This document shows, piece after piece, positions 25,797-34,253 of a DNA stretch of 64,000 nt. The translations under genes were made by a program, and so were the position numbers. Source of the DNA: Sporosarcina limicola (GTDB taxonomy: Bacteria > Bacillota > Bacilli > Bacillales_A > Planococcaceae); the NCBI RefSeq assembly GCF_014873855.1, contig NZ_JADBEL010000001.1, positions 283,198 to 347,197 of the forward strand. Direction: 5' to 3'. Position 1 is the first letter of the stretch; each line of letters starts with the position of its first letter. Under the pieces are notes generated by a model that was not told the origin of the DNA, did no database searches, and saw nothing but the letters and a program-made list of their open reading frames with translations.

Positions 25797-27404
25797 TCAA
25801 TACCCCTGAGAGCTATTCGTAAACACCTGCCTGTTTGCAGTAACTAATCGACGCAATACATCAAGCATGCGATTGAGTTCCTTTTCCGGCACGTCGTTCA
25901 TGCAGGCAATTTGGAGCCAGTTCCTTTCCCGCAAATAAGCACTTTCATAATGAACGGTGAAATTATTCAAAAATAGGTTATCACCTAGTTGCATCGCGGA
26001 AAGTCCTCCTGGCATTAGAAGCGTCAATATAGCAGGCGTTGCGGATTCTTCTGGTATAAGAATTTTAATGCCCATACTTTCTACTACACTTCTTACTTTA
26101 TGCGCGCGCACTTCGATAGCTTTGAACACTTCGCCTGGATGATCATATTTCAACAAAGCCACGTCGAGAGCAGAAACCAAGTTAGACGATTGGGAGTAAG
26201 GGATTCCACCCGCCTCCATATAAGCGCCTAAGTCAAGATAACGTGGCAAACGGTCACTTTGCGTTACAATTTCGTTGTGGAATACGAATGAAAGTCCTGT
26301 ATAACTGGCGAGTCCCTTACCGCTGACACCTGATGCGAACTTAACACCCGCAAGATCGGTTGGCACCGTTCCTATTGCACTCACACAATCGAGAGCAAGT
26401 GAAATTCCGTGTTCTGAACATACCTTTTTCAGCAAATCAATATCGTTAAGCACACCTGTTGATGTCTCACTATGGACAGTCCATAACCAAGTGTAGTGGT
26501 CGGTCTGAACGGCTTCAATGATGCTCTTTTCATCAAAGATACCGCCCCATTCCGTTTCAATCACATCGAATTTCATACCGAAGCGCTTTGCATGATCCGT
26601 AAGTCTTAATCCGAACTCTCCATTCACAAGAATAAGACCTTTTCCTTCTATTAAACTTAACTGCGCAGCAACAACATCGTTCGCAAGCGTTCCAGTCCCT
26701 TGTAGAAGTTGAACATGTTTTGAACCAGTCAATGCGGTCAATTTGTTTTTCACGCGTTCCATTTTACTTTCAAATTCAACTGAACGATGCGAGAACGGTT
26801 CTCCCATCATCGCTGTCCGTACCTCATTGGAAATCGTCGTCGGTCCTGGTAGGAGATTGACGTAGGGTTTCGATAATCTTCCCGCAATCCCAGCTTCGAA
26901 CGTCTCCTTGGTTAGATACATCGGTTGGAACGTAGCTTCCTCAGTTCCCGTCAAGTGAGCGAATGGTAAAAATCCAAATTGCCCATATAATTTTTGTTCC
27001 CGCGTTGTACCTGAAATAAGCGCAGCATCATAGCCCACTTTCAGGCAATAACGCACAAGTGCCTGCATCAATCCGAGAAACGTTCGGCCATTCCGATACT
27101 TAGGATCAATTGCTAGGAGTCTGACTTCAACAGGGCTTGTTATTTGAATTGGCAAATGATTTTCCACTTCCCCAATTTTCCCGTCGAGCGAAAAAGGCCG
27201 TTCGCCTCTTAATGCACACATTCCAACGACATGCTCCCCTTTCAAGCAGATGATATATGTATTTTCATCATGGAACTTATCAACGATTTTTTGCTGTTCG
27301 TTCCGTTCATGTTGTGGAATCTCCTCGGCAAACGTCCGATAATTTAATTCGTGAATCTGCTCGAATTCGGAAGGTGTTTCTGCTATTTTATAGATAAAAC
27401 TCAT
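25797..27404 (-). CDS. Fusion of GNAT acyltransferase domain and class V aminotransferase
   Basis: 535 residues. Residues ~1-165 are a GNAT domain related to N-acyl amino acid synthases (VEVRLLAIDPKYRNGRTFLG, then KLYGQFGFLPFAHL). Residues ~180-520 are a PLP-dependent class V aminotransferase beginning VNLLPGPTTISNEVRTAMMG, with LLQGTGTLANDVVAAQ, the cofactor aspartate in SLALDCVSAIGTVPTDL and the PLP lysine in SGVSGKGLASYTGLS. Its ATG overlaps the PlsY stop (TAATG), so the two are coupled. The combination suggests synthesis of an N-acylated amine or amino lipid, but the product is unknown. Confidence 0.82.
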   Translation of the reverse strand: MSFIYKIAETPSEFEQIHELNYRTFAEEIPQHERNEQQKIVDKFHDENTYIICLKGEHVVGMCALRGERPFSLDGKIGEVENHLPIQITSPVEVRLLAIDPKYRNGRTFLGLMQALVRYCLKVGYDAALISGTTREQKLYGQFGFLPFAHLTGTEEATFQPMYLTKETFEAGIAGRLSKPYVNLLPGPTTISNEVRTAMMGEPFSHRSVEFESKMERVKNKLTALTGSKHVQLLQGTGTLANDVVAAQLSLIEGKGLILVNGEFGLRLTDHAKRFGMKFDVIETEWGGIFDEKSIIEAVQTDHYTWLWTVHSETSTGVLNDIDLLKKVCSEHGISLALDCVSAIGTVPTDLAGVKFASGVSGKGLASYTGLSFVFHNEIVTQSDRLPRYLDLGAYMEAGGIPYSQSSNLVSALDVALLKYDHPGEVFKAIEVRAHKVRSVVESMGIKILIPEESATPAILTLLMPGGLSAMQLGDNLFLNNFTVHYESAYLRERNWLQIACMNDVPEKELNRMLDVLRRLVTANRQVFTNSSQGY

Positions 27405-27982
27405 TAAACCCCTCCCCTTTCTTTCATAAATTTCTCTTTCAAATCATCTTTATGGGCAAGGAGGACTAGACTCGACAAGAAGCATGTTGCGATAAATACC
27501 TGAAGCCCAAGCGAAAGTGAAAGAACGATAACTGGCACCACTACAATCGCACTCAGCCCGGCAACTGTGAAACTTCTTATAAATGCATAAAGAAGTAGGA
27601 AAATCCCGACAAATACAGCGAACGTAGGCAGATTGAATGCCAGCAAGCCCCCTATGAACGCCGATATCCCCTGCCCACCACGAAACTTGAAGAATACAGG
27701 ATAGATATGCCCTAACAGGACAGCTATAAGAGCAAGGATTTCGATTGTCATTCCAAATCCGAGCCACTTTGTAGCTAATACCGCCAGTGCACCTTTTATA
27801 GCGTCTCCAAAAAACGTCGCAACGAAGGCTTTCTTGCCAAAAACGCGTCCCACATTTCGTGCACCGGGATTGCCGCTGCCTTCTGAATGAATTTCTTTCT
27901 TATAAAAAAGATTGCTGATGATAGTGGCGGTCAGGATGTTCCCAAGCAAATACGATCCTAATAATAGATATAATAGCGTCAT
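27404..27982 (-). CDS. PlsY-like acyl-phosphate acyltransferase (divergent)
   Basis: 192 residues with about five membrane helices. The three PlsY motifs are recognisable: SEGSGNPGARNVGR, GHIYPVFFKFRGGQGISAF and a late HKDDLKEKF. Canonical PlsY has GGKG where this has GGQG, and a different third motif, so it may be a paralogue with another acceptor than glycerol-3-phosphate. PlsY transfers acyl from acyl-phosphate. It is the first gene of an operon with the GNAT-aminotransferase fusion. Confidence 0.82.
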   Translation of the reverse strand: MTLLYLLLGSYLLGNILTATIISNLFYKKEIHSEGSGNPGARNVGRVFGKKAFVATFFGDAIKGALAVLATKWLGFGMTIEILALIAVLLGHIYPVFFKFRGGQGISAFIGGLLAFNLPTFAVFVGIFLLLYAFIRSFTVAGLSAIVVVPVIVLSLSLGLQVFIATCFLSSLVLLAHKDDLKEKFMKERGGV

Positions 27983-28157
27983 AATCGGTCCTTTTTGGAA
28001 AATGATATGTTCCTTCTAGTTTAGCATCTTTATGGAAAAATGATAATGAATTTTCAATCTTTCTATATAGGTGTTTTCTACTTTATTTTAGGGAAGTACT
28101 GTACAATGTTTGAAAATGAAAGGTGTGTAACCTCTGCGCGAACTTTCACTACGTCTG

Positions 28158-28790
28158 TTGTTGGCTTTTATCCTCTGTATCGGTCTCGGTGTTCTATTTG
28201 GTTATATAGTAACTGGTATCAGCAACGAAACGATTTTAAACTTTGACAATACAATCATCACGTTTGTACAAGGATTGGAAACGCCTTGGCTAACCGTTAT
28301 TATGAAAGGGTTCACTTGGGTTGGTTCCGGTTACGTCGTTGCACCGATTGCTTTGATCACGATTTGTGTTCTCTACTTTATGTTGCATTATCGACATCAA
28401 GCATTTCTCTTCGTAGCTGTTATCGGTGGGACAGCCGTGTTGAATGGCCTTTTAAAAATATATTTCAAACGGGAACGCCCTGAAATTCACCGAATTATGG
28501 AGGCAAGTGGGTTCAGTTTTCCGAGCGGTCATACGATGATGGCGTTCAGTTTATATGCGATTATTGCTTATATCGCTTGGCGCAATGTGAAGACTGCTTT
28601 AAGCCATATTCTTCTTTTTCTATTTTCCGCCTTCATGGTCATTATGATTGGGACAAGTCGGATTTATGTCGGTGTTCATTACCCAAGCGACGTTTTGGGT
28701 GGAGTTGCCGCGAGTGCTCTTTGGGTGATTGTCGCAATTTCAGTTTATACATGGTATCAAGAGCGGTGGGAGAAGAAATTCACTTCGTAA
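28158..28790 (+). CDS. PAP2-family membrane phosphatase
   Basis: About 210 residues, six membrane helices, with the three catalytic motifs KIYFKRERP, FSFPSGHTMMAF and GTSRIYVGVHYPSDVLGG. Relatives dephosphorylate undecaprenyl pyrophosphate or phosphatidic/phosphatidylglycerol phosphate outside. The start is uncertain: an ATG (28117) with five in-frame codons ends in TAA, then the same frame continues with CTG and TTG codons; TTG at 28155 or 28158 lacks a good ribosome site. An N-terminal nonsense mutation is possible. Confidence 0.85.
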   Translation: MLAFILCIGLGVLFGYIVTGISNETILNFDNTIITFVQGLETPWLTVIMKGFTWVGSGYVVAPIALITICVLYFMLHYRHQAFLFVAVIGGTAVLNGLLKIYFKRERPEIHRIMEASGFSFPSGHTMMAFSLYAIIAYIAWRNVKTALSHILLFLFSAFMVIMIGTSRIYVGVHYPSDVLGGVAASALWVIVAISVYTWYQERWEKKFTS

Positions 28791-28814
28791 GCGCTTCATT
28801 GAATGAATTTGGTG

Positions 28815-28828
28815 GTTATCACCGCCTT
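28815..28828 (+). repeat. Solo family A unit
   Basis: GTTATCACCGCCTT matches the family A core of the array at 4355. It lies 25 bases after the PAP2 stop, between convergent genes. Confidence 0.55.
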
Positions 28829-28923
28829 GCGGCTCGTTTAAGGTTAATCAAAATACAGCTTGCCATTCCATTCATTTCCGGGGAAATACTCCTGCAAATA
28901 GACCTGTATATTTGGTTTTGTCA

Positions 28924-29406
28924 TCAATATTTTTCCGCTTCGACTTCCAAGAGTATTCGTGGTGTGAATCCTCCTAGTTCGACGTATTCTGTACGACCAT
29001 CGACTTTTACAATGAAAATATCGCAATTCTTCGTTGGTGAAATCATGTCGATTACTTCGTTTTTATTCGCATAGAATTCTGTCAAGTATTGCTCAGATTC
29101 GAATGGAATAGTTCCGAAAGAAGTAGGAGTAGGTGAATCCAGCTCTTTCATCTCCATTTCGGGTTCGTTCTGATCGTGAATTTTTTGCAATAAGTCTATC
29201 ACTTCACCAAATCCGATAAACAGCGCCCCAACAATAACTGGTGTGAATAGGATGGTGATGTTCAGCACAGGCATTATTCCTTCGAACTCCGGCGATACTT
29301 CGCTTATGATAATAATGGTTCTAACAGTTCCTCCAAAAATGATGATAAGTCCAATAATTTTCAAAATAAAACCCATTAAGCTACGTCGTTCAAATAATTT
29401 TTTCAT
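28924..29406 (-). CDS. Two-helix membrane protein of unknown function
   Basis: 160 residues from the ATG at 29406, with GGGG about 10 bases upstream; the longer frame adds an implausible N-terminus. Two hydrophobic helices (GFILKIIGLIIIFGGTV and ILFTPVIVGALFIGFG) are followed by a linker and a C-terminal soluble domain with CDIFIVKVDGRTEYVELGGF. Not recognised. It stands alone, convergent with the PAP2 gene. Confidence 0.65.
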   Translation of the reverse strand: MKKLFERRSLMGFILKIIGLIIIFGGTVRTIIIISEVSPEFEGIMPVLNITILFTPVIVGALFIGFGEVIDLLQKIHDQNEPEMEMKELDSPTPTSFGTIPFESEQYLTEFYANKNEVIDMISPTKNCDIFIVKVDGRTEYVELGGFTPRILLEVEAEKY

Positions 29407-29528
29407 GATAATTAACCCCCATTCCGATTTTATACCTTGCCCCATACTATAACTATACGAAATTGGATTGGAATTGGTTGCATCCGTACATTTGCTATAA
29501 TGAAATAAGCATTGGGAGGTTATTTTAT

Positions 29529-29858
29529 ATGACTGATTTTACTAAGCGAGTGCTTCAAATTATCCAAGGAATTCCACCAGGGAAAGTCATGACATACGGG
29601 CAAGTTGCCGCGGTTGCTGGAAGTCCTCGGGGCGCAAGACAAGTTGTGCGGGTTCTTCACTCAATGAGCGCCAAGTATGGGTTACCCTGGCATCGAATCA
29701 TCAATGTACAAGGCGGCATCTCGGCTCCAGATGAATCTGAAGGGAAAGTAAATTATCAACGAAGTTTGCTGGAAGCGGAGAGCGTTCGGTTTGATACGGC
29801 AGGGAAAGTGGATTTGACTGTGTATCGTTGGTTTCCGGAGGATGCAAAGGAGAGTTAG
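29529..29858 (+). CDS. Alkyltransferase-like (ATL) DNA-repair protein
   Basis: 109 residues from the ATG at 29529 (GGGAGG upstream). It is the MGMT DNA-binding fold alone: IPPGKVMTYGQVAAVAGSPR and the helix-turn-helix RQVVRVLHS. The active-site PCHR of methyltransferases is PWHR here (LPWHRIINVQGG), the hallmark of ATL proteins, which bind O6-alkylguanine without repairing it and hand it to nucleotide excision repair. Confidence 0.92.
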   Translation: MTDFTKRVLQIIQGIPPGKVMTYGQVAAVAGSPRGARQVVRVLHSMSAKYGLPWHRIINVQGGISAPDESEGKVNYQRSLLEAESVRFDTAGKVDLTVYRWFPEDAKES

Positions 29859-30129
29859 ATTCGCAAATGGGTGATATTTTTTAGGACGCTGATTGGTATT
29901 CTTTTTCGAAAGTCTGTTTAGCGGATTAGTTGAACGGAAAATTGTTATGCCTATTATAGTTGATGTTTTCTTAGGAAATCTGATAGCATTCCTGATTTGC
30001 AGGAAAAAATCTTTGTAAGAAATGGATTTGCGCACTTCTTTTTTCATAAGAAAAGGTTTATAATATTATAGTTGAGGGTATGGGTGTTATGCAATACTAT
30101 CGCATACGAAAAAGTAGGAGTGAGCATAT

Positions 30130-30513
30130 ATGTGGAAAGATTTTAAAGAGTTTGCGTTCCAGGGAAATGTATTTGACCTTGCCGTCGCAGTTGTTATCGG
30201 GGCAGCGTTTGGGAAAATTGTTTCATCGCTTGTAGCAAATATAATTACGCCAGTCATCGGCGCCGTTTTTGGAGGGATCGATTTGAGCCACTTAACCGCT
30301 CCAATAAATGGTGTAAACATTCCGTTTGGTGAATTCGTCCAATCTATTATTGATTTTCTTATCATCGCGTTTGTCATTTTCATGGTTGTTCGTTTACTAT
30401 CGAAGTTTAAACAAAAAGAAGAAGTGGTTGAAGAAGCAGCACCAGAAATCAATCCACAAGAAGCACTTCTCACAGAAATTCGTGACTTGCTAAAAGAAGG
30501 AAAGTCATTATAA
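30130..30513 (+). CDS. mscL: Large-conductance mechanosensitive channel MscL
   Basis: 127 residues. Starts MWKDFKEFAFQGNVFDLAVA, then the pore helix VVIGAAFGKIVSSLVANIIT, a periplasmic loop, the second helix FVQSIIDFLIIAFVIFMVVR and a C-terminal helix bundle (ALLTEIRDLLKEG). It opens under membrane tension to release solutes in osmotic downshock. Single-gene unit with its own terminator. Confidence 0.96.
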   Translation: MWKDFKEFAFQGNVFDLAVAVVIGAAFGKIVSSLVANIITPVIGAVFGGIDLSHLTAPINGVNIPFGEFVQSIIDFLIIAFVIFMVVRLLSKFKQKEEVVEEAAPEINPQEALLTEIRDLLKEGKSL

Positions 30514-30525
30514 TGTTGCATTAAG

Positions 30526-30560
30526 ACAGGACAACCTCAAGACATTTGAGGTTGTCCTGT
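30526..30560 (+). terminator. Terminator of mscL
   Basis: Fifteen-pair stem ACAGGACAACCTCAA / TTGAGGTTGTCCTGT with a 5-base loop and TTTAATTT after it. Confidence 0.92.
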
Positions 30561-30617
30561 TTTAATTTAGTCCTTTTCCATTAGAGCCTCATCGCAATTG
30601 TAGAAAGCACAATGGGA

Positions 30618-30743
30618 TATCCGTCAAGTCGACGAGGATATCCATCACTTACGCGTACATATCCATCACCTTGTAAAATATATCCACCACTTTTACACAT
30701 ATATCCGTCACATTCACAGATTTATTCACAAAACATGACTTTG
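30618..30743 (+). repeat. Family B array 1: six units at an exact 21-bp period
   Basis: Units TATCCRTCACYT start at 30618, 30639, 30660, 30681, 30702 and a decayed one at 30723. It lies between mscL and the convergent NERD gene. Unit order and right flank resemble the array at 31857, so the NERD gene is enclosed by two copies in direct orientation. Confidence 0.85.
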
Positions 30744-30749
30744 GAATCA

Positions 30750-31733
30750 CTACTTTTGAAGTTGAGTATAGAGCTGTGCAATCTCTTGCAAGCGCATTTC
30801 ATATACTCGCCCCTTGTTTTTTCCTTGAGGTAATGCATTCATTTGTTTCATCAAACGGGTTGTTTTATTTGTATTGGAAAGATGCAGAAATTCTCTACAT
30901 TCCCTATTCGTCATTGTGCAATTTATTAACATAAAGTATTCAAGAAATGCTTGCAAATGAGCTTCTCTACTCACTTGTTTGCATCCTGCACATACCCATC
31001 CTTTAAAGATTGGTTGCATGCCGTGCAAATCACAAACTTCACACCGCACACCAGTTATCAGCTGTGCGGCATCAATATTATACGTTTTACATATGGGAAA
31101 TGGGTTATATTCTTGGTGAGCGTTTGCAAGATTTTTCGCTACAGACTGAAGTGTGGTTGCATCGAGGGTTGGGGGAGTCGCCTCTATCTTACGTAAATAA
31201 ACAGGGATTTCAAGTGGAAATAAGATTTTCATATGTCCTCGAATGTTTTCGAATTGTTGCTGTGGCTTGGGGAATACCACTGCGCCACTAATTGGGATGG
31301 ACAAATGACGTGTGTGAAACCAATCTTCTAAAAGCATCATATTTCTTTCTAGTTGAATAGATGGACATTCAAATGCATCGACTTGTCCATTTTCAAGTGT
31401 GCGAACGAGCTGATTTTGTTTCTCCGGAAAGCTTATACGCCCTGCGATATTCTTCATTTCCAGAATAACAGCACCATGCCTCGAAAGAAACAGCGTATCT
31501 ATTTGAAACAAGCCGGTTGATTTTAAATTCAAGTCATGAAGTATATAGTGTTCATTTTGGAATCGATACTTCTGAAAAACGTTTGTTAGAATTTTTTCAC
31601 CATTTTCACCGGCACGTACAATACGAAGTCCTCTCTCGACTTCTTTGAGCCTACTATGACTTTCAGGCAACCTTCGTATTAGCGCCTCCAGTCCAATCCG
31701 CTTGTAGGACAATGATTTATTTTTGATAATCAA
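30750..31733 (-). CDS. NERD-domain protein (nuclease-related)
   Basis: About 327 residues from the TTG at 31733, which has GGAGGTG eight bases upstream. The NERD domain (~50-160) reads ENGEKILTNVFQKYRFQNEH, then the restriction-nuclease-like core FQIDTLFLSRHGAVILEMKN (Asp...Glu-x-Lys). A zinc-ribbon follows (VRCEVCDLHGMQPIF and GWVCAGCKQV, ~245-275), then a helical DNA-binding-like tail (TNRECREFLHLSNTNKTTRL). NERD proteins are predicted DNA-processing nucleases of poorly known role. Both sides carry family B repeats. Confidence 0.85.
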   Translation of the reverse strand: MIIKNKSLSYKRIGLEALIRRLPESHSRLKEVERGLRIVRAGENGEKILTNVFQKYRFQNEHYILHDLNLKSTGLFQIDTLFLSRHGAVILEMKNIAGRISFPEKQNQLVRTLENGQVDAFECPSIQLERNMMLLEDWFHTRHLSIPISGAVVFPKPQQQFENIRGHMKILFPLEIPVYLRKIEATPPTLDATTLQSVAKNLANAHQEYNPFPICKTYNIDAAQLITGVRCEVCDLHGMQPIFKGWVCAGCKQVSREAHLQAFLEYFMLINCTMTNRECREFLHLSNTNKTTRLMKQMNALPQGKNKGRVYEMRLQEIAQLYTQLQK

Positions 31734-31856
31734 TACTCGAACACCTCCTCGGATAATCATAACATGGTAAACACGAACTAACCACAAAGGGTCTGAATAT
31801 TGAAATTTGAGTACTTTTTTAAAATTAGTGCTAATGAGTTTTTCGTGTCTAAAAAG

Positions 31857-31982
31857 TATCCGTCACTTACGCGTATATATCCATCACTTTACAGAATATA
31901 TCCGTCACTTTATAGAATATATCCGTCACTTTTACACATATATCCGTCACTTTCACACCTTTATCAGTAAAATATGACCTTT
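31857..31982 (+). repeat. Family B array 2: six units at an exact 21-bp period
   Basis: TATCCGTCACTT units start at 31857, 31878, 31899, 31920, 31941 and a decayed one at 31962. It is the only array in the window not between convergent genes: it is upstream of the NERD gene and of the structured RNA region. Confidence 0.85.
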
Positions 31983-32096
31983 GACCCATCTCGAAACAGT
32001 TCCGCCACAACTTACTACAGCCCAAACCCACACACCATTGCCTGCTCCACTATGAGATGGTACACTAGAAATAGGATTTTGTATAAAGTGAAACTT

Positions 32097-32224
32097 CAAT
32101 CAGAGGGGGTCTTCATCCCCCACTGATTGTTAGTTGAACCATTCGGGCATTTACGGGCAGTTGATCCCCAACCTAGTCTTTTTCGGATATCCTTAAGCTA
32201 TGAAGTGGGGATCTTACTGCCCGT
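32097..32224 (+). ncRNA. Structured RNA or 5' leader of unknown class
   Basis: Hairpin 1 (32097-32129): CAATCAG-GGGGG / CCCCC-CTGATTG with an A-A mismatch. Hairpin 2 is a long two-part stem: ACGGGCAG (32153-32160) with CTGCCCGT (32217-32224), enclosing GATCCCC (32163-32169) with GGGGATC (32207-32213) and a 37-base apical loop. A GTATAAAG lies 10 bases before hairpin 1. A 30-codon gene with a strong ribosome site follows 29 bases later, so this may be its regulatory leader. I could not match it to a named riboswitch. Confidence 0.6.
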
Positions 32225-32253
32225 TAATGCGGGATAAAAGGAGTGATAGTCTT

Positions 32254-32346
32254 ATGTGGTTTCTATACATCATGTTTACATTGTTCGCATTCGTTCTTTT
32301 AGGCGTAGGCGCAGGCCTTGTACGTACATTCAGCAATCATAAATAA
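32254..32346 (+). CDS. 30-residue single-helix membrane peptide
   Basis: ATG with AAAGGAGTGATAG upstream (good spacing). The product MWFLYIMFTLFAFVLLGVGA then GLVRTFSNHK is one hydrophobic helix with a basic tail. It is preceded by the structured RNA and followed 12 bases later by a strong hairpin terminator, so it is a discrete transcription unit. Function unknown; it could be a small membrane regulator or a type I toxin-like peptide. Confidence 0.6.
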   Translation: MWFLYIMFTLFAFVLLGVGAGLVRTFSNHK

Positions 32347-32358
32347 TCAAAATGAAAA

Positions 32359-32404
32359 GGGGCAGTACCGAATACCGGAAATTCCCGGTTGTCGGCACTG
32401 CCCC
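32359..32404. terminator. Long bidirectional terminator
   Basis: GGGGCAGT-CCG / CGG-ACTGCCCC outer stem with an inner CCGG / CCGG helix, flanked by AAAA on the left and TTTCTTT on the right. It serves the small membrane peptide gene and the ABC operon that converges on it. Confidence 0.85.
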
Positions 32405-32409
32405 TTTCT

Positions 32410-33345
32410 TTATGCTGTCACATCACGTTTCGTAAATGATACCAAGCTTAGCACGAGGAAAATAATCACATACCCAATAAGAACAGCAATCGAAAACGGC
32501 ATCGTCATATCATCAAAAAACGTCTGGCCCGTTTCATATTGCGTCAAATTCGCATTGGCGAATAAAACATATTTCGCGATTTCATACTTTGATAAGAAAG
32601 CAACAATGACTGGTCCTGTAAAGAACAGAAAAATGGATACACCATTCGCCATCGAAGTTGAACGGAAAACAGTCCCAAGCATAAACGCTAACGTCGAAAT
32701 AACCGCCGCATTAATGAACGCTAGAAACATCATATACAGTGATTTTCCCAAAAATGCGGATGTTGTAAGTTCAGTTCCATAAAACATAAACGAATTTTCC
32801 ACGCTTGCCGGGAAGAATATAAATGCACCTATTGCACTCGACACGTACGTAATCGTCGTCGCGAGTAAACAAAATAATAACACGGTGATATATTTAGACG
32901 TAAGTATTTTCCATCTTTTAACCGGCCTTGAAAGTAACATTTTAATTGTCCCTTGTGAGAATTCCGTTGAGACAATCCCCGACGCTACAATAATTGTAAG
33001 AAGCGTGACCATCGACATAATCCCAAATGTCTCCGTAATCACTTTCTCACGAGTTTGAGGTTGACTACTTTCGATACTAAACGAAATATTTGATTCCATT
33101 TCTGACTTGCGCTCTTCTAATTCAACTTTTTTATCTTCCGTTAAATCTGGTGAGGCGAGCTCTTTCTCTACTTCCGCAAGATCTCCCTGTAAAGTTTCTG
33201 TCCAGCGGGAATCATCCATATATTTTTCCGATAATTTTGCAATCCCTTGAAATCCGATGATAATGGCCACAAGAAGGATTGCCATCACCCACGTCCCTTT
33301 TTTACTCCACAACTTCATCCATTCATTCTGTATGAGCTTCGGCAA
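32410..33345 (-). CDS. ABC-2 type transporter permease
   Basis: 311 residues from the TTG at 33345 with AGGAGGT upstream. One N-terminal helix (TWVMAILLVAIIIGFQG), a long coiled extracellular loop (~45-105), then five helices with TEFSQGTIKMLLSRPVKRWK, a characteristic segment of the bacitracin/NatB-like permeases. Last gene of a six-gene operon. It overlaps the ATPase gene before it. The substrate is not predictable. Confidence 0.85.
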   Translation of the reverse strand: MPKLIQNEWMKLWSKKGTWVMAILLVAIIIGFQGIAKLSEKYMDDSRWTETLQGDLAEVEKELASPDLTEDKKVELEERKSEMESNISFSIESSQPQTREKVITETFGIMSMVTLLTIIVASGIVSTEFSQGTIKMLLSRPVKRWKILTSKYITVLLFCLLATTITYVSSAIGAFIFFPASVENSFMFYGTELTTSAFLGKSLYMMFLAFINAAVISTLAFMLGTVFRSTSMANGVSIFLFFTGPVIVAFLSKYEIAKYVLFANANLTQYETGQTFFDDMTMPFSIAVLIGYVIIFLVLSLVSFTKRDVTA

Positions 33346-34252
33346 TTTGGCCACCTCCTGTCATTTCTAAGAATTGATCTTCAAGCGTTTTACGATGCGG
33401 TTCGACGGCGTATAGTTGCAAATCCTGCGCGGATAGTTGTTGAATAAGACTCGGAATCCGCGTCTTTTCCACATTGATAATGAACCCATCTTTATGCGGC
33501 TCAACAGTGAACCCTTCAGCGACAAACAAGTTTTTCGCTGCATCTGCTGGAAGCGCTTCGATGTAATAATGAGACTCCTGCTCCGCCGACATTTCACGGA
33601 TATCAATCAATTTACCATTCTGGATGACTGCAATCCGATCACACATCAGTTCAATCTCCGACAGCATATGACTTGAAACGAATACTGAAACGCCTTCTGT
33701 TTCCGCAATCTTTCGCAAATACGTTCGGAACTCTCGAATACCAGCCGGATCTAATCCGTTCGTGGGTTCATCCAAAATCAGGAACTTCGGACGATGTAAA
33801 AGTGCTTGCGCCAAACCGAGTCGCTGCCGCATCCCAAGTGAATACGTCGACACTTTCTCATGGATCCGTTTTTGCATACCGACTTGATCCACAACCTCGT
33901 CAATCCGTGCTTTCGTGACACCTTTATGCATACGTCCAAAATGCACCAAGTTTTTATAACCGGACATATACTTATACATTTCCGGATTTTCTACGATAAC
34001 GCCAACTTTCGACAGCCCTTCTTCAAAGTCGTCAGCAAGTGATTTTCCTTCTATGATAACATCTCCACTTGTCGGACTCATCAGCCCAACCATCATCCGG
34101 ATTGTCGTTGTTTTCCCCGCACCATTCGGACCAAGAAACCCCGTAATTTGCCCCGGATACAACGCCAAATTCAAATCATCAATGATCTTTTTCTTGCCAA
34201 TTGTTTTCGATAAATTCTTCAGTTCTACTACTGGTTTCATTTCCATTTCCAT
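33323..34252 (-). CDS. ABC transporter ATP-binding protein (BcrA/NatA-like)
   Basis: 309 residues from the ATG at 34252 (GGGAGGG upstream), one base after the previous stop. Walker A GPNGAGKTT, signature YSLGMRQRLGLAQALL, Walker B FLILDEPTNGLDPAG and the H-loop VFVSSHMLSEIE. The C-terminal ~90 residues are an extra domain found in the bacitracin-type ATPases. Pairs with the permease encoded next. Confidence 0.92.
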   Translation of the reverse strand: MEMEMKPVVELKNLSKTIGKKKIIDDLNLALYPGQITGFLGPNGAGKTTTIRMMVGLMSPTSGDVIIEGKSLADDFEEGLSKVGVIVENPEMYKYMSGYKNLVHFGRMHKGVTKARIDEVVDQVGMQKRIHEKVSTYSLGMRQRLGLAQALLHRPKFLILDEPTNGLDPAGIREFRTYLRKIAETEGVSVFVSSHMLSEIELMCDRIAVIQNGKLIDIREMSAEQESHYYIEALPADAAKNLFVAEGFTVEPHKDGFIINVEKTRIPSLIQQLSAQDLQLYAVEPHRKTLEDQFLEMTGGGQIAEAHTE

Positions 34253-34253
34253 T

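Noticed and set aside
32097..32224. A known riboswitch such as a T-box, SAM or c-di-GMP type
   Set aside because: The characteristic conserved motifs of those classes are not visible; only generic stems are, so no class is assigned.
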